In this document: positions 8,620 through 18,235 of the stretch, piece after piece
How positions within the stretch are numbered: position 1 is the first letter of the stretch
How the letters are laid out: every line of letters starts with the position of its first letter
Assembly: GCA_963665545.2 (NCBI GenBank)
Contig: CAXXKZ010000005.1
Coordinates: 35,017 to 99,016 of the forward strand
From: G963665545 sp963665545
GTDB taxonomy: Bacteria > Pseudomonadota > Gammaproteobacteria > Xanthomonadales > SZUA-36
Direction: 5' to 3'
Length of the DNA stretch: 64,000 nucleotides
The notes under the pieces: model-generated
Databases searched by the model: none
Told to the model about the DNA's origin: nothing
The model's input: the letters and a program-made list of their open reading frames with translations, nothing else
Made by a program: the position numbers and the translations under genes

Positions 8620-9657
8620 ATGTTGCTGCACCTCGATGGCATCCGCTCGGACATTGTCGCTACGAGTCGAATTCGTAGCCACGTCCTGTCCAGCGGACAA
8701 GACAATGGTACAACCATCGCCTTTGCGCATGGAAATATGTCGGCAGCTACCTATTTCGAAGAACTCATGTTGGGCATGCCGGCACAGTTCCACTGCCTGG
8801 CCCCCGACTTGAGGGGCTACGGCGATACACAGGATCTCCCAATTGACGCCACCCGGGGGGCACGCGACACGGCGGACGACCTGATGGCCCTGTTTGAGGC
8901 CCTCGATATCAAGTCGGCACACCTGGTGGGATGGTCGGCCGGCGCCGGCATGATGATGCAGTTTGCCCTTGACTATCCGGCAACCGTCGCCTCGCTCACA
9001 CTCATCGCGCCCGTTAGTCCTTACGGATTTGGCGGCAGCACTGATCTGCAGGGCACCCCGATCGCCAGCGATTTTGCCGGTTCGGGCGGCGGCACCGTGG
9101 GCAGCGATACCGTTGAGCAAATTCGTCTCGGCGACCCGCACTCGAATTCACCCCAGGCACCTCGTCACCTGCTGCGCAACTACTTCGTGAACCCGCCATT
9201 TCGCCATGACCGCGAGGAATTACTCGTCCGGGCAACTTTGAAGCAGAAACTTGGCGATCAGCGTTATCCTGGCGACTGCCTGCCATCACCACACTGGCCA
9301 CATGTTGCCCCGGGCAAGTGGGGGCCGATCAATGCCGTGAGTCCCAAGTACTTCAATACCAGTGCGATCGTCGATCTGCCAGACAAGCCGCCCATTTTGT
9401 GGATCCGCGGTGATGCCGACGTCATCATCAGTGACAATTCATTGTTCGACCACGCCACCCTGTCGCCCTCCACCCATCGCCCACAACCCATGGTCGGGCA
9501 GATGCGCGAAGTGCTGGACCGCTATGAACAGTCCGGCGGCTATGTCGAGGAAGTTGTCATGGACGGCATCGGTCATTCACCCTTTCTGGAAGACAAAAAC
9601 CTGTTTCTAAGCAAATTTTCCCAATTCCTGCAAACCATCAGCCCGACCTCCGAGTAG
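8620..9657 (+). CDS. Alpha/beta hydrolase
   Basis: 345-residue alpha/beta-hydrolase-fold enzyme, probably an esterase or amidase; no signal peptide is seen, so it is cytoplasmic. Visible elements are the strand-turn AHGNMSAATYF, the DLRGYGDT loop, the nucleophile elbow GWSAGAG (Ser near residue 110), an Asp in RGDADVIISD and the catalytic His in GIGHSP near the C-terminus. A cap insertion separates the nucleophile from the Asp. It sits 30 bp downstream of the receptor. The substrate is likely the imported ligand or its first product; this is inference. Confidence 0.88.
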   Translation: MLLHLDGIRSDIVATSRIRSHVLSSGQDNGTTIAFAHGNMSAATYFEELMLGMPAQFHCLAPDLRGYGDTQDLPIDATRGARDTADDLMALFEALDIKSAHLVGWSAGAGMMMQFALDYPATVASLTLIAPVSPYGFGGSTDLQGTPIASDFAGSGGGTVGSDTVEQIRLGDPHSNSPQAPRHLLRNYFVNPPFRHDREELLVRATLKQKLGDQRYPGDCLPSPHWPHVAPGKWGPINAVSPKYFNTSAIVDLPDKPPILWIRGDADVIISDNSLFDHATLSPSTHRPQPMVGQMREVLDRYEQSGGYVEEVVMDGIGHSPFLEDKNLFLSKFSQFLQTISPTSE

Positions 9658-9769
9658 ATCGGCGCTTTTCGCTCGCGAACGCCGGCCTGGTACGAAAATA
9701 ATTACCGCCCGCGGCACCTCCAGCCTGTATATTGGGGCCACTGCCGCAAGAACCCCCGGGAGACGATTA

Positions 9770-10234
9770 GTGGTAAGTAAAGCCGACATCGGTGTGTGCG
9801 GGCCGCCCTACGAATTCCGCGTGGAATTGGGCAAAGTGCGCGAGTTCGCCCGCGCCATTAAGGGCGACATTGCAGCGTTCGTCGAGGGAACCGAACCCAC
9901 CAGCCCGCCTACCTTTACGGTCGTCGCACATCGCTTCTGGGGTTATACCCTGGACGCACCAGGAGACTCCCCCCTGGCCAATATCGACGTCAGCAAGGAC
10001 CTGCTGTTACACGCCGAAGAGAAATACGAATTCCATGGCCCACCACCCAGGGCCGGTGACGTGTTGACTGCACAAACCGGCATATCCGACGTCTTCGAGA
10101 AGGAAGGCCGCCGTGGCGGCAAGCTGATATTTATCGTCATCGAAACCGTGTTTGAAGACCTCAGTGGCAAAAAGGTGTTGACCAGCCGCACGACGGTCGT
10201 CAAGACCGAACATGCGCCGAATGACGACGCATAG
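9770..10234 (+). CDS. MaoC-like N-terminal (FAS1-type) dehydratase-domain protein
   Basis: 154-residue single hot-dog-fold protein of the MaoC N-terminal (FAS1-like dehydratase) type, recognisable by LLHAEEKYEFHGPPPRAGD and the closing strands with RTTVVKTE. It starts at a GTG preceded by GGGAGA. Such half-proteins usually lack the catalytic Asp/His and pair with a separate MaoC domain; the next gene, 14 bp downstream, encodes exactly that. Together they should form an (R)-specific enoyl-CoA or beta-hydroxyacyl-thioester (de)hydratase, like mycobacterial HadAB-type heterodimers. The substrate is unknown. Confidence 0.85.
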   Translation: MVSKADIGVCGPPYEFRVELGKVREFARAIKGDIAAFVEGTEPTSPPTFTVVAHRFWGYTLDAPGDSPLANIDVSKDLLLHAEEKYEFHGPPPRAGDVLTAQTGISDVFEKEGRRGGKLIFIVIETVFEDLSGKKVLTSRTTVVKTEHAPNDDA

Positions 10235-10248
10235 GGGGATCGGGAACA

Positions 10249-10689
10249 ATGACTTTGCGATGGGAAGAACTCACAGAGGGCCTGGAATTGGAGCCCTTCA
10301 CCGATGAACCGGTAAGCCGTACTGATATCGTCCGCTACCAGGGTGCATCAGGGGACCTGGACGCGGCCCACCATGACGAAGAAATTGCACGTAGCCACGG
10401 CTACGACAGCGTCTTTTCAATGGGCTTGCTGCATGCCGGCATTCTGTCCGTCTATGCCGTCAAGCTGTTCGGCGCCGATAATGTGCGCCGCTTCAGGGTT
10501 CGCTTCAGGGACGTGGTATGGCCCGGCGATGAATTGACTTACAGCGGCACGGTGACCCGCAAATACGAGCACTACGGCGAACACCGGGTCGACCTGTCAT
10601 TGGCCTGCTCGCGCGGGGAGCGCTCTGTCATCCTGGGTGAAGCCACCTTCGTAATCGCCCCCGGCACAGTCTCAACGGCCAACCAGTGA
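10249..10689 (+). CDS. MaoC-like dehydratase/hydratase, catalytic subunit
   Basis: 146-residue hot-dog-fold protein with the MaoC active-site pattern: GDLDAAHHDEE near residue 40 holds the Asp and His of the hydratase 2 motif, followed by MGLLHAGILSV. Translation starts 14 bp after the partner gene in the same orientation. It probably supplies the catalytic residues for a two-subunit hydratase acting on a CoA thioester. It ends 22 bp from the convergent deacylase gene. Confidence 0.88.
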   Translation: MTLRWEELTEGLELEPFTDEPVSRTDIVRYQGASGDLDAAHHDEEIARSHGYDSVFSMGLLHAGILSVYAVKLFGADNVRRFRVRFRDVVWPGDELTYSGTVTRKYEHYGEHRVDLSLACSRGERSVILGEATFVIAPGTVSTANQ

Positions 10690-10711
10690 ACCCACCGTTT
10701 CGGTGTTGCTT

Positions 10712-12397
10712 TTAGGGCTCTGCGACGTAGCCCGCCCCGCGCAAAGACCTGCCGGGAAGCGCGCGGGTGATCTGTCCTTCCGCCACCACTGCCTGCCCAT
10801 TGACGAAGACATACTGCATCCCTGTGGCGTAATGGAAAGGATCCTCGAAGGTGGCGACGCCATTGATTATATCAGGATCAAAAACCACGATGTCCGCGAA
10901 ATAGCCTGGTTCCAGCTTGCCACGATTCTTCAGTCCCAGGACTTCAGCCGGCAGCGCAGCGAGCTTGCGGATCGCCTCTTCCCAACTCATCAATTGCTCG
11001 TCCCTGACATAGGTGCCCAGCCAGTGCGGAATCGTTCCCAGGTGCCGTGGATGCACCAGGGGTGGCAGGTTTTCAGTATCCAGATCCAGCGCACTGCCAT
11101 CCGTGCCGCCAACCACATAAGCATTGGCCATGACCTGACGCAGGGTTTCTTCTTCGTTATTCCAGTCAATGACCATGCCGTCGCCGCCTTGTTCCAGCAC
11201 GACATCCATGAACACCTCTTCGGCCGGTTGCTCGCGCATACGGGCCACTTCGCTAACCAATTTGCCGTTGATCTCCGGGTCGTTGACCCCCAACCGCACC
11301 CGGTGCCAGCCGATATTGGCCAGATAGGGCTCTTCAGTGACAAATCCCTGGGCAATTTTGACCCTCATTTCAGGATCTCGCAGCCGAGCCAGCATGGCCT
11401 CGGTTCCACCTTCCTGCGCCCAGGCCGGGATATAAGATGCCAGGCCGGTGATGCCCCAGGTATAGGTGTATGAATCGCCAGTGATCTGCATGCCCTCGGC
11501 GCGCGCCTGTTCGATCAGCCACAGGAATTCCGGTGCGCGGGTCGAAGCCAGTGAATTGAGGTGAAAAAAGTGGATCGCGGCGCCTGACTTTTTGCCGATC
11601 TCAACCGCCTCGGTAATCGCCGCAGGATCGGTGCCGTTCATGGTGCGAGCATGATTGGCATAGAGGCCGGCACCCAGATCCGCGGCGGCCTTGACCAGAG
11701 CAGCCAGTTCGTCGGTGCTCATGTAGATATTGGGCACATAGCTCATCCCCGAGCTGACGCCGACCGCCCCTTCCCGCACCGCCTGACGAACCAGCGCTTT
11801 CATCTGCTCCAGCTCATCTTCGCTCGGCTCCCGGTCTTCATAGCCCATCACGTAGGCACGGATTCCTCCGGAACCCACGTGAGAAGCAATATTGACATCG
11901 AGCCCCTGAGCCTCGGCATAGTCGAGAAAACCACCCAGCGTGGACCACTTTCCGCGCAGGCTTGCGGGTGGCTGCCAGTCCATTTTGCCGCCCAGCGGTC
12001 CCATGGATACGACCTCACCGTAGATCTCGGTGGTAATACCCTGATAAGCGAATGAAGGACCCTGTTCCCCATTTAGCATTCTCGTGATATCCGAATGGCT
12101 ATGCATATCGGTGAAACCGGGGGCGACGTACAAACCGGTGGCGTCAATTTCATTCGCGCCACGACCTTCAATCGAGCCCACACCGACGATCTGATCATCG
12201 ACGATAGCCACATCGCCAACGACACCCGGCTCACCGCTGCCGTCGAACACGGTTCCGCCGCGTATGACGAGATCATATTGAGGTGAGCCCAGCGTCCCAG
12301 ATTGGGTTTCAGATTGTTGAGATCCTTGATCGCAGGAAGTCAGAACGCCTGCCGTGCCGGCGATTAATCCGCAAACAATCAGCGCTTTGACGCTCAC
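10712..12397 (-). CDS. N-acyl-D-amino-acid deacylase-like amidohydrolase (lipoprotein)
   Basis: 561-residue amidohydrolase of the D-aminoacylase family, which release D-amino acids from N-acyl-D-amino acids. The N-terminus is a lipoprotein signal (lipobox LTSC), giving a periplasmic, membrane-anchored enzyme. The composite beta domain starts with DLVIRGGTVFDGSG. The metal-binding strand is PGFTDMHSHSD (His-x-His). The C-terminus closes with EPGYFADIVVFDPD, typical of the family. It is the last gene of a four-gene minus-strand operon with a hydroxyacid reductase and a class II aldolase. A D-amino-acid link is supported by the D-threonine-aldolase-like gene nearby, but dipeptidase or dihydropyrimidinase-like activity is possible. 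Confidence 0.87.
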   Translation of the reverse strand: MSVKALIVCGLIAGTAGVLTSCDQGSQQSETQSGTLGSPQYDLVIRGGTVFDGSGEPGVVGDVAIVDDQIVGVGSIEGRGANEIDATGLYVAPGFTDMHSHSDITRMLNGEQGPSFAYQGITTEIYGEVVSMGPLGGKMDWQPPASLRGKWSTLGGFLDYAEAQGLDVNIASHVGSGGIRAYVMGYEDREPSEDELEQMKALVRQAVREGAVGVSSGMSYVPNIYMSTDELAALVKAAADLGAGLYANHARTMNGTDPAAITEAVEIGKKSGAAIHFFHLNSLASTRAPEFLWLIEQARAEGMQITGDSYTYTWGITGLASYIPAWAQEGGTEAMLARLRDPEMRVKIAQGFVTEEPYLANIGWHRVRLGVNDPEINGKLVSEVARMREQPAEEVFMDVVLEQGGDGMVIDWNNEEETLRQVMANAYVVGGTDGSALDLDTENLPPLVHPRHLGTIPHWLGTYVRDEQLMSWEEAIRKLAALPAEVLGLKNRGKLEPGYFADIVVFDPDIINGVATFEDPFHYATGMQYVFVNGQAVVAEGQITRALPGRSLRGAGYVAEP

Positions 12398-12431
12398 CTA
12401 CACGTTCCTCTCATACCGCTTGCAACGTCGA

Positions 12432-13199
12432 TCACGAACGATACTCAGAACCGGATTCGTCCAGAATTCCTTTCATGACGTCGAAATAGGTCTCTTTGTC
12501 TGCGTCGAGCTCGGCGATCTGCCTGGCAGTCAGGCGCGCAACATCCCGCGGGATTTGCTTCAAACCCGCGCCCTGGCTTTGAGCCAAAATCTGTAACTTG
12601 GACGCACGTTCAAGGAAGTAGAGGTCGTGGATGGCGATACCCGGGGTTGGGCCCAAAACCATGGGTCCATGATTTTCCAGCATCACGTACCGCTTGCTTC
12701 CGATGTTGGCTGCAAGCCGTTCACCCTCCTGCCGGTCATTCGCCAATCCACCATAGACCTCGTAGACGACTTCATCGAAAAAGAACAAGGAGGCCTGGCT
12801 CAGGGTTTCGTTGAGGCCCCCTTCGACGCAAGTCAAGGCCGTCGCGTAGGGCATATGGGTGTGCAATATCACCGTGGCATGCGGACACAGGCGGTGGACT
12901 GCCTCATGAATGTAAAAGGCGGTGGTTTCAACAACCCCTTCGCCCTCAAGAACACGACCATCGTTGTCCACCCTGAGCACATCGCTACTGCGCATCCTGC
13001 TCCAGTGGACGCCCCAGCGGTTGACCAGAAATGTGCCGTCGGCAAGGGCATAACTGAAATGGTTATCAATGCCCTCGTGCAGATCTTCCAGAGCCGCTAT
13101 GCGGAACATGGCGGCCATGTCGCACCTGGATTCATACACCTTCTGCTCGGAAAGCCCCTGGCCCTCCGGAGTAAAATTCAGTGGTCTTGCGCTGGACAT
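12432..13199 (-). CDS. Class II aldolase/adducin family protein
   Basis: 255-residue metal-dependent aldolase-fold protein. HTHMPYATAL gives two zinc-binding His, LENHGPMVLG a third, and VVETTAFYIHEAVH the usual helix preceding the site. These match the L-fuculose-phosphate aldolase / adducin-head family. The subfamily with an N-terminal IDNHFS motif often acts on non-phosphorylated organic acids or is annotated only as class II aldolase. The gene lies 37 bp downstream of the hydroxyacid reductase gene and 34 bp upstream of the deacylase gene. Confidence 0.87.
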   Translation of the reverse strand: MSSARPLNFTPEGQGLSEQKVYESRCDMAAMFRIAALEDLHEGIDNHFSYALADGTFLVNRWGVHWSRMRSSDVLRVDNDGRVLEGEGVVETTAFYIHEAVHRLCPHATVILHTHMPYATALTCVEGGLNETLSQASLFFFDEVVYEVYGGLANDRQEGERLAANIGSKRYVMLENHGPMVLGPTPGIAIHDLYFLERASKLQILAQSQGAGLKQIPRDVARLTARQIAELDADKETYFDVMKGILDESGSEYRS

Positions 13200-13236
13200 A
13201 TCAAATGCTCCCTGCAGTTAAATTTGGAAAAAACCT

Positions 13237-14172
13237 TCAATACCCGTGGATCATATCGACAATATACTCTGGAACGGCCCCATTCCGAAGCTGATTGATG
13301 ACGCCGGCAGCATATCGCGCCGCTGACTCGACGATAGACGGGCTCGCCATGTGGGGCGTCAATATGACCCGGGGATGGGTCCACAAAGGGCTGTCCGGGG
13401 GCAGCGGCTCGTGGACAAAAACATCCAGCGAGGCGCCACTCAGGTGACCCGAATCCAGCGCGGCAAGCAGATCATCTTCAACGATCAATGTGCCCCGCCC
13501 GGCGTTGATCACCGCCGCCCCCGGTGGCAACAGTGCGAGCGTATCGGCGTCAAGCAAGCCTTCGGTCGCAGGCGTCGCAGGCAACAGGCAAACCAGGATG
13601 TCGCTGCGGCCGAGGAAAGCAGAGAGATCCGCTGTGCCAGCGAAACTTTCCATGCCGTTTTGATGGTGTCCGGAGCGCGTCCACGCCGCCACATCAAATC
13701 CCATATCGGCGAGCAATATTGCCGCCGGGCGCGCCATGTTTCCCAGGCCCATAAAGCCGACCCGCCGCCGCCTGGCCAGGCTGGCGGGCAACTGTTGCCA
13801 CAGACTTTGCCGCTGTATTTCCTGGTAGTCCAGCACCGAGCGATGGTGTATCAGCACATTCATCAGCACGTATTCGGTCATGCACTCGACCAGGGCAGGA
13901 TCAGCCATCCTGACGATGGCGACACCCTCGGGCAGCGCAGATTGAATGTCAGTCAGGTGCTCCACGCCAGCGCCGAGGGATATGATGGCTTTGAGATTCA
14001 CACACTGTTGAAGCAAATCCGCGGGTGCTTGCCAAACAAATGCGTAGTCGATTTCATGACCGGGCCCCCAATCTGGAAAAGCCCTGAGCTCAAGGTCAGG
14101 CATGAGCCCCTTGAGGGCCGCGACCCATTCGGCGTCACCTTCCCGGCTGCCGGTATAGATACCCAATCTCAA
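13237..14172 (-). CDS. Glyoxylate/hydroxypyruvate reductase A-like 2-hydroxyacid dehydrogenase
   Basis: 311-residue D-isomer-specific 2-hydroxyacid dehydrogenase, closest in layout to GhrA. The Rossmann signature is GFMGLGNMARPAA. Late motifs are NAGRGTLIVEDDLL and LDVFVHEPLP, with the catalytic His in ILTPHMAS; the catalytic Arg is in the INAGRG strand region. It would reduce glyoxylate, hydroxypyruvate or a similar 2-oxoacid with NAD(P)H. It lies 10 bp after the serine hydrolase gene. An adjacent aldolase and reductase suggest that a C2/C3 aldehyde-acid is produced and reduced. Confidence 0.88.
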   Translation of the reverse strand: MRLGIYTGSREGDAEWVAALKGLMPDLELRAFPDWGPGHEIDYAFVWQAPADLLQQCVNLKAIISLGAGVEHLTDIQSALPEGVAIVRMADPALVECMTEYVLMNVLIHHRSVLDYQEIQRQSLWQQLPASLARRRRVGFMGLGNMARPAAILLADMGFDVAAWTRSGHHQNGMESFAGTADLSAFLGRSDILVCLLPATPATEGLLDADTLALLPPGAAVINAGRGTLIVEDDLLAALDSGHLSGASLDVFVHEPLPPDSPLWTHPRVILTPHMASPSIVESAARYAAGVINQLRNGAVPEYIVDMIHGY

Positions 14173-14182
14173 GCGCGCTGTC

Positions 14183-15655
14183 CTACGGTTCCCAACCCAG
14201 GGTCGGTAATGCTTTGTAGACTATGGCCGCCAGCGGCATCACATTGCCCTCGCCGTTGGTGAGTATGACAATGCCTTCGCCTGTTTTTGGATTGAAGCCC
14301 ATTTCAGTACGGGCGCCCAGATCCCCACCTCCGTGGCTGTACAACACGTCGGCTGTCGATTCAAGACTGGACACAAACCAGGTGTAATAGCCCAGGGCCT
14401 GGTGGTCAGGGGCCATGGTGTTGACCACCACAGGGTCGATGACGCCCGCTCCCTTGGTGGCACTGTCACCGGCGCTGGTATAGGCCGCCAGAAAAGTGGC
14501 CAGCTCCGTTACGCTCATGCGCAGCAAACCCGCCGGCCAATCCGGATAGCCCACAACACCGTATGCCTCAAAGCCGGATTCTGGGTCGTAACGGTACTGT
14601 TGCGCCAGCATCTCAGACTTCACGTCACGATGAAACCAGGCTGCGTCGGTCATGCTCAGCGGATCGAATAATGCCTGTCGGGTGTATTCCTCGAATGGCT
14701 GACCGGCAATGCGTTCGGCCAGGTAGCCCAGCAGGGCGTAGCAGGTATTGCAGTAATTGAAATCGCCACCCGGCGGATAATCAAAAAAGTTCTCTTCAGG
14801 ACTGAATTGGGCGCCATTTTCACTCAGATAGCTTTGCAGAAATTCACCCAACGGTGTCTCAGTGTCGCCATGAGCCTCGCCCCACAAGGGGCCGTAGAAG
14901 GCCATATCGTCACGAATGCTGGACCGATGCTGAAGCAACTGGGCGAATGTGACGGGCTCATCCGGAAAGTTGGGATTGCGTACTGCAAAAGGCAGAAAAC
15001 CGCTGACGTCATCATTGAGGGCAAATTTCCCCTGTGCGTACAATTGCATCAACGCCGTGGAAGTGATGGTTTTGGACACCGATGCGAGCTGGAAAATGGT
15101 ATCGGCGGTAACAGGCGCCTGTTTGTCCAAATCAGCATATCCCCAGGTCCCGGTCCAAGCCACGCGACCACCACGGACAATCGCCGCGGCCACGCCGGGA
15201 ATATGCTCCTTGTCCATATGCGCAAGAATGGCGGGGCTGATGTCGGCCGGCTCAACGCGGGTCAATGAAAAAGTGCCCTGACTGCCTGACTGCTCAAATG
15301 TGCCAGAGATCACCCCCCCGCTCAGCGCGCCTGAAAAGGTCGCGGTGCCAGAAGGGTGCGGAAACTCGAAATGCACCGCCGGCGCTTCGAAACTGATGGC
15401 TTCAAGCGTCAGACCTTTCATGCCCTGGATGTCCATCTGCCCATCCAAATCACCGGCATCATCCTTTAATCCGATCGCCAGCTCCAGTTGCTGCCCGCCG
15501 ATATCGATGGCCCCTTGCCAGCGGCCCGTAATCCCCCGCGGGTCCGCTGCTGTGGTTGCTACAGGGTCGTCGTTCGTATCCCCCGAATGGGTCACCGGAT
15601 CGCAGGCGACGATCAGCGTGGTCATGAGCGCAAAACAAAATAATTTGGCAGGCAT
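14183..15655 (-). CDS. Beta-lactamase-fold serine hydrolase (lipoprotein)
   Basis: 490-residue periplasmic serine hydrolase of the class C beta-lactamase / esterase family. The ATG at 15655 is preferred over 15685 because it opens directly into a lipoprotein signal (LIVAC). Residues about 40-140 form an extra beta-rich domain (GRWQGAIDIGGQQLELA). The hydrolase domain follows with the SxxK motif in ASVSKTITS, the YxN motif in YCNTCY and HGGGD near the C-terminus. All catalytic motifs are present. It is the first gene of the operon that continues with reductase, aldolase and deacylase. Family members hydrolyse esters, D-Ala peptides or beta-lactams, so the substrate is open. Confidence 0.88.
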   Translation of the reverse strand: MPAKLFCFALMTTLIVACDPVTHSGDTNDDPVATTAADPRGITGRWQGAIDIGGQQLELAIGLKDDAGDLDGQMDIQGMKGLTLEAISFEAPAVHFEFPHPSGTATFSGALSGGVISGTFEQSGSQGTFSLTRVEPADISPAILAHMDKEHIPGVAAAIVRGGRVAWTGTWGYADLDKQAPVTADTIFQLASVSKTITSTALMQLYAQGKFALNDDVSGFLPFAVRNPNFPDEPVTFAQLLQHRSSIRDDMAFYGPLWGEAHGDTETPLGEFLQSYLSENGAQFSPEENFFDYPPGGDFNYCNTCYALLGYLAERIAGQPFEEYTRQALFDPLSMTDAAWFHRDVKSEMLAQQYRYDPESGFEAYGVVGYPDWPAGLLRMSVTELATFLAAYTSAGDSATKGAGVIDPVVVNTMAPDHQALGYYTWFVSSLESTADVLYSHGGGDLGARTEMGFNPKTGEGIVILTNGEGNVMPLAAIVYKALPTLGWEP

Positions 15656-15740
15656 CGGATTGTCCGCTGGTTCTGGATTACCCACTAAGACGAAAAATGC
15701 AGCAAATTCATTACACCAAAGGAGTCTCGCTTCCCTGCTC

Positions 15741-15760
15741 CCGCCTTCGGCGGAAGGCGG
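15741..15760. repeat. Perfect 8-4-8 hairpin in intergenic region
   Basis: CCGCCTTC-GGCG-GAAGGCGG between the divergent serine hydrolase and acylase genes. No T-run follows, so it is not an obvious terminator. The whole stretch 15720-15900 is GC-rich and non-coding; a REP-like element or RNA hairpin is possible. Confidence 0.4.
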
Positions 15761-15933
15761 CTGCGCTCGACGGCATGCAATAGGCGCCTGGCCCCTCTGG
15801 TACCGCTCGCTTTGCTCGACTTACCCAACCGGGGCCGGCGGGTCGCCTGCGGCTCCTTTGGGCCACGACCGCGTTCGCTTTCCTGTGGGATACTGTTGCA
15901 CCCATGGGTTTGAATGTTCTGGAGGCGTTACAA

Positions 15934-18144
15934 ATGAGCAACCGGCTCGCACGCACCGCAAAATTGCTGGCTGTCACTGCCCTGGCGCTGCTCAATGCCT
16001 GTAGCCAGCCCGAACCGAAAGTGGCCGCAGGAGAGGATCTCACCATCATTCGTGACGATTGGGGCGTGCCGCATATTTATGCCGATTCCGAAGATGCTGG
16101 CTACTTCGGCCTCGGTTACGCCCAGGCACACGACCAGGGGGAGCGTGTGCTGCGGACGGTACTGATGGCCACTGGACAGCTCGCGAGTATCGACGGCGAG
16201 GAGCTGCTCGCTTCTGATATCGAGGCCCGGCGCTGGATGCACGCTGAAGAATCGCGCGCGGGTTTCGAGCGCATGAATGAGCATGTTCAGGCCAATTACC
16301 GCGCCTATGCGGCGGGCTTCAACCAGTATTTCCGCGGCCATACCGACCGCGCCCCGACCTGGCGGTTTGATTTGGAGCCCTGGCAACTCATTGCCATTCC
16401 CCGCGGCACCCTGTGGGGGGCTTACATGGCCGGCCACGGGCTGAGAGATTGCAGCCGCGGCGGTGTGGAACTGGCGCAGGGACAGTCGGATGCTTTACGC
16501 GACGCTGCACGTTACGCCTCCAATGAATGGGTACTGCATCCTTCCCGAACCGCCGATGACGCAATCGTGCTACTGAGCGATCCCCATGGGGGCATTGATG
16601 GCGGATTCACCTACGAATATCGCATGCATGCCGGTGAACTGGAATCAGCGGGCTACAGTTTCGGCGGCTCAATGATCCTGCCCCACACCCGCCATCTGAC
16701 CTGGGGCATGACTACCGGTTCACCGGATGTCTCCGACTGCTTTGCCGTTGAGACCGACCCCGACGACCCCTCTCGCTATCTGTTCGATGGACAATGGCAA
16801 GACATCACCACGCGCACCACCACCATCGCGGTAAAAGATGGAGAATCAAAGGAAATGACCTTTGAATACTCCCGCCACAATGGCGTGTTATCGCCTGTGA
16901 TTGCCCGCGATGGTGACATCGCCTACGTTGTGAGCACACCCTACATGCATGCAGCGGAGGCTTACGACGTTGAACTGGACCGTCTGAATCACGCCAGCAC
17001 AGTGGATGAAGCCAAACAGGCCATGCGCGACCTGGGTATGTTTGCGCAGAACCTGATGTTTGCCGACTCACTGGGCAATTCCTGGTATCTGCGTGCCGGA
17101 CGCTCGCCCAGACGCCCACCTGGCTTTGATTGGAATGCCCCCGTGCCCGGCAACAGTTCGGACAGCGCCTGGCAGGGCCTCCACCCGGTGGCTGATTTGG
17201 TGCAGATCAAGAACCCGCCGCAAGGCTATATGCAAAACAACAACCTTGCGCCCGACATGATGACGCTGCCCCCGGCGCTGATCCTGGCGGAAAGCTACCC
17301 GGAATATGTGTACAACGATGTTCCCGGCCGTTTCACTTCGCGAGGCAAACGCGTCAATGCGGTGTTGTCTCGCGCCCGCAACTTCTCCGTCGAGGACGCC
17401 ATCGACCTGGCGTTGGACGAGAAATGGCCAGCCACCGATAACTGGCTAAACGTACTGAAAAATGCCTTCGATGCCACCGGGCATGAGCTTGGGCCCAGGA
17501 GCAAGAACGAACTAAAATTTCTGCGCGAATTGCTGACTTTTGACGGCCACGCCCGGGCCGGGTCAACAGCGGCGCTGAAGTATTTCATGTGGCGCCAGTC
17601 CGTCTTCGACCAGCTCAGTGATGAAGCAGTCACGGCCACCATCAACGCCCAGTGGACCCCGCAACTGGGCAACGCGGTTAACGCTGAAACACTGATCAAA
17701 GCGGTGGACGATGCGATCATCATGATGATGGTGTTATGGCAAGGCGTCGACGCCACGCTCGGTGACCTGGCGCGCATTGGCGCGGGCGAGGAAGACTATC
17801 CGCTGGGTGGCCTGGGCCTGGCTCCCTGGACCCGCGGACTGTGCTTCCCGGCCCCCTGCGAGAGCACCCTGCGGGCCTTCTGGGCGCCGCCACTGGAACA
17901 ACCGGCCTCGAAAATTCGCGTGGCGGGCGGTTCCAGATTGTTGCGTCTGGTCATATTCACCGACCCGATCCAGTCTTTCACAGTGCATAACTTCGGCCAA
18001 AGTGACGACCCGGATTCTCCCCACTACGACGACCAGGCCAGGCTGCTCACCAGCAAGCGCGAAGTAAAACCGGTTTGGTTCGAGCGCAGCGAGCTGGAGG
18101 GCCACATAGAGAGTCAGGAAACGCTCAGCTATATTCCACAATGA
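15934..18144 (+). CDS. Penicillin acylase family Ntn hydrolase (lipoprotein precursor)
   Basis: 736-residue N-terminal-nucleophile amidase precursor that self-cleaves into two chains. The ATG at 15934 is used because GGAGG lies 9 nt upstream; a start at 15904 lacks this and would lengthen the signal. The lipobox LNAC is followed by the alpha-chain motif RDDWGVPHIYADS. The beta-chain nucleophile is the Ser in ASNEWVLHPSRT, preceding the LLSDPHG strand. Relatives include penicillin acylases, acyl-homoserine-lactone acylases and aculeacin acylase. It would remove acyl groups from amides in the periplasm and could work with the nearby deacylase, or quench AHL signals. Confidence 0.9.
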   Translation: MSNRLARTAKLLAVTALALLNACSQPEPKVAAGEDLTIIRDDWGVPHIYADSEDAGYFGLGYAQAHDQGERVLRTVLMATGQLASIDGEELLASDIEARRWMHAEESRAGFERMNEHVQANYRAYAAGFNQYFRGHTDRAPTWRFDLEPWQLIAIPRGTLWGAYMAGHGLRDCSRGGVELAQGQSDALRDAARYASNEWVLHPSRTADDAIVLLSDPHGGIDGGFTYEYRMHAGELESAGYSFGGSMILPHTRHLTWGMTTGSPDVSDCFAVETDPDDPSRYLFDGQWQDITTRTTTIAVKDGESKEMTFEYSRHNGVLSPVIARDGDIAYVVSTPYMHAAEAYDVELDRLNHASTVDEAKQAMRDLGMFAQNLMFADSLGNSWYLRAGRSPRRPPGFDWNAPVPGNSSDSAWQGLHPVADLVQIKNPPQGYMQNNNLAPDMMTLPPALILAESYPEYVYNDVPGRFTSRGKRVNAVLSRARNFSVEDAIDLALDEKWPATDNWLNVLKNAFDATGHELGPRSKNELKFLRELLTFDGHARAGSTAALKYFMWRQSVFDQLSDEAVTATINAQWTPQLGNAVNAETLIKAVDDAIIMMMVLWQGVDATLGDLARIGAGEEDYPLGGLGLAPWTRGLCFPAPCESTLRAFWAPPLEQPASKIRVAGGSRLLRLVIFTDPIQSFTVHNFGQSDDPDSPHYDDQARLLTSKREVKPVWFERSELEGHIESQETLSYIPQ

Positions 18145-18235
18145 CGGGACGGTCAGTTTAACGACCCCTGATCCCGTTCTGTCACACTTTCTTTTCAAAC
18201 GGGTCTAATGATGTAGTGACCAATGAGACCCTTGA

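Noticed and set aside
10703..11473. 256-codon plus-strand frame
   Set aside because: Shadow of the deacylase gene; no motif or start signal.
13351..14262. 303-codon plus-strand frame
   Set aside because: Antisense to the hydroxyacid reductase, which has complete motifs.
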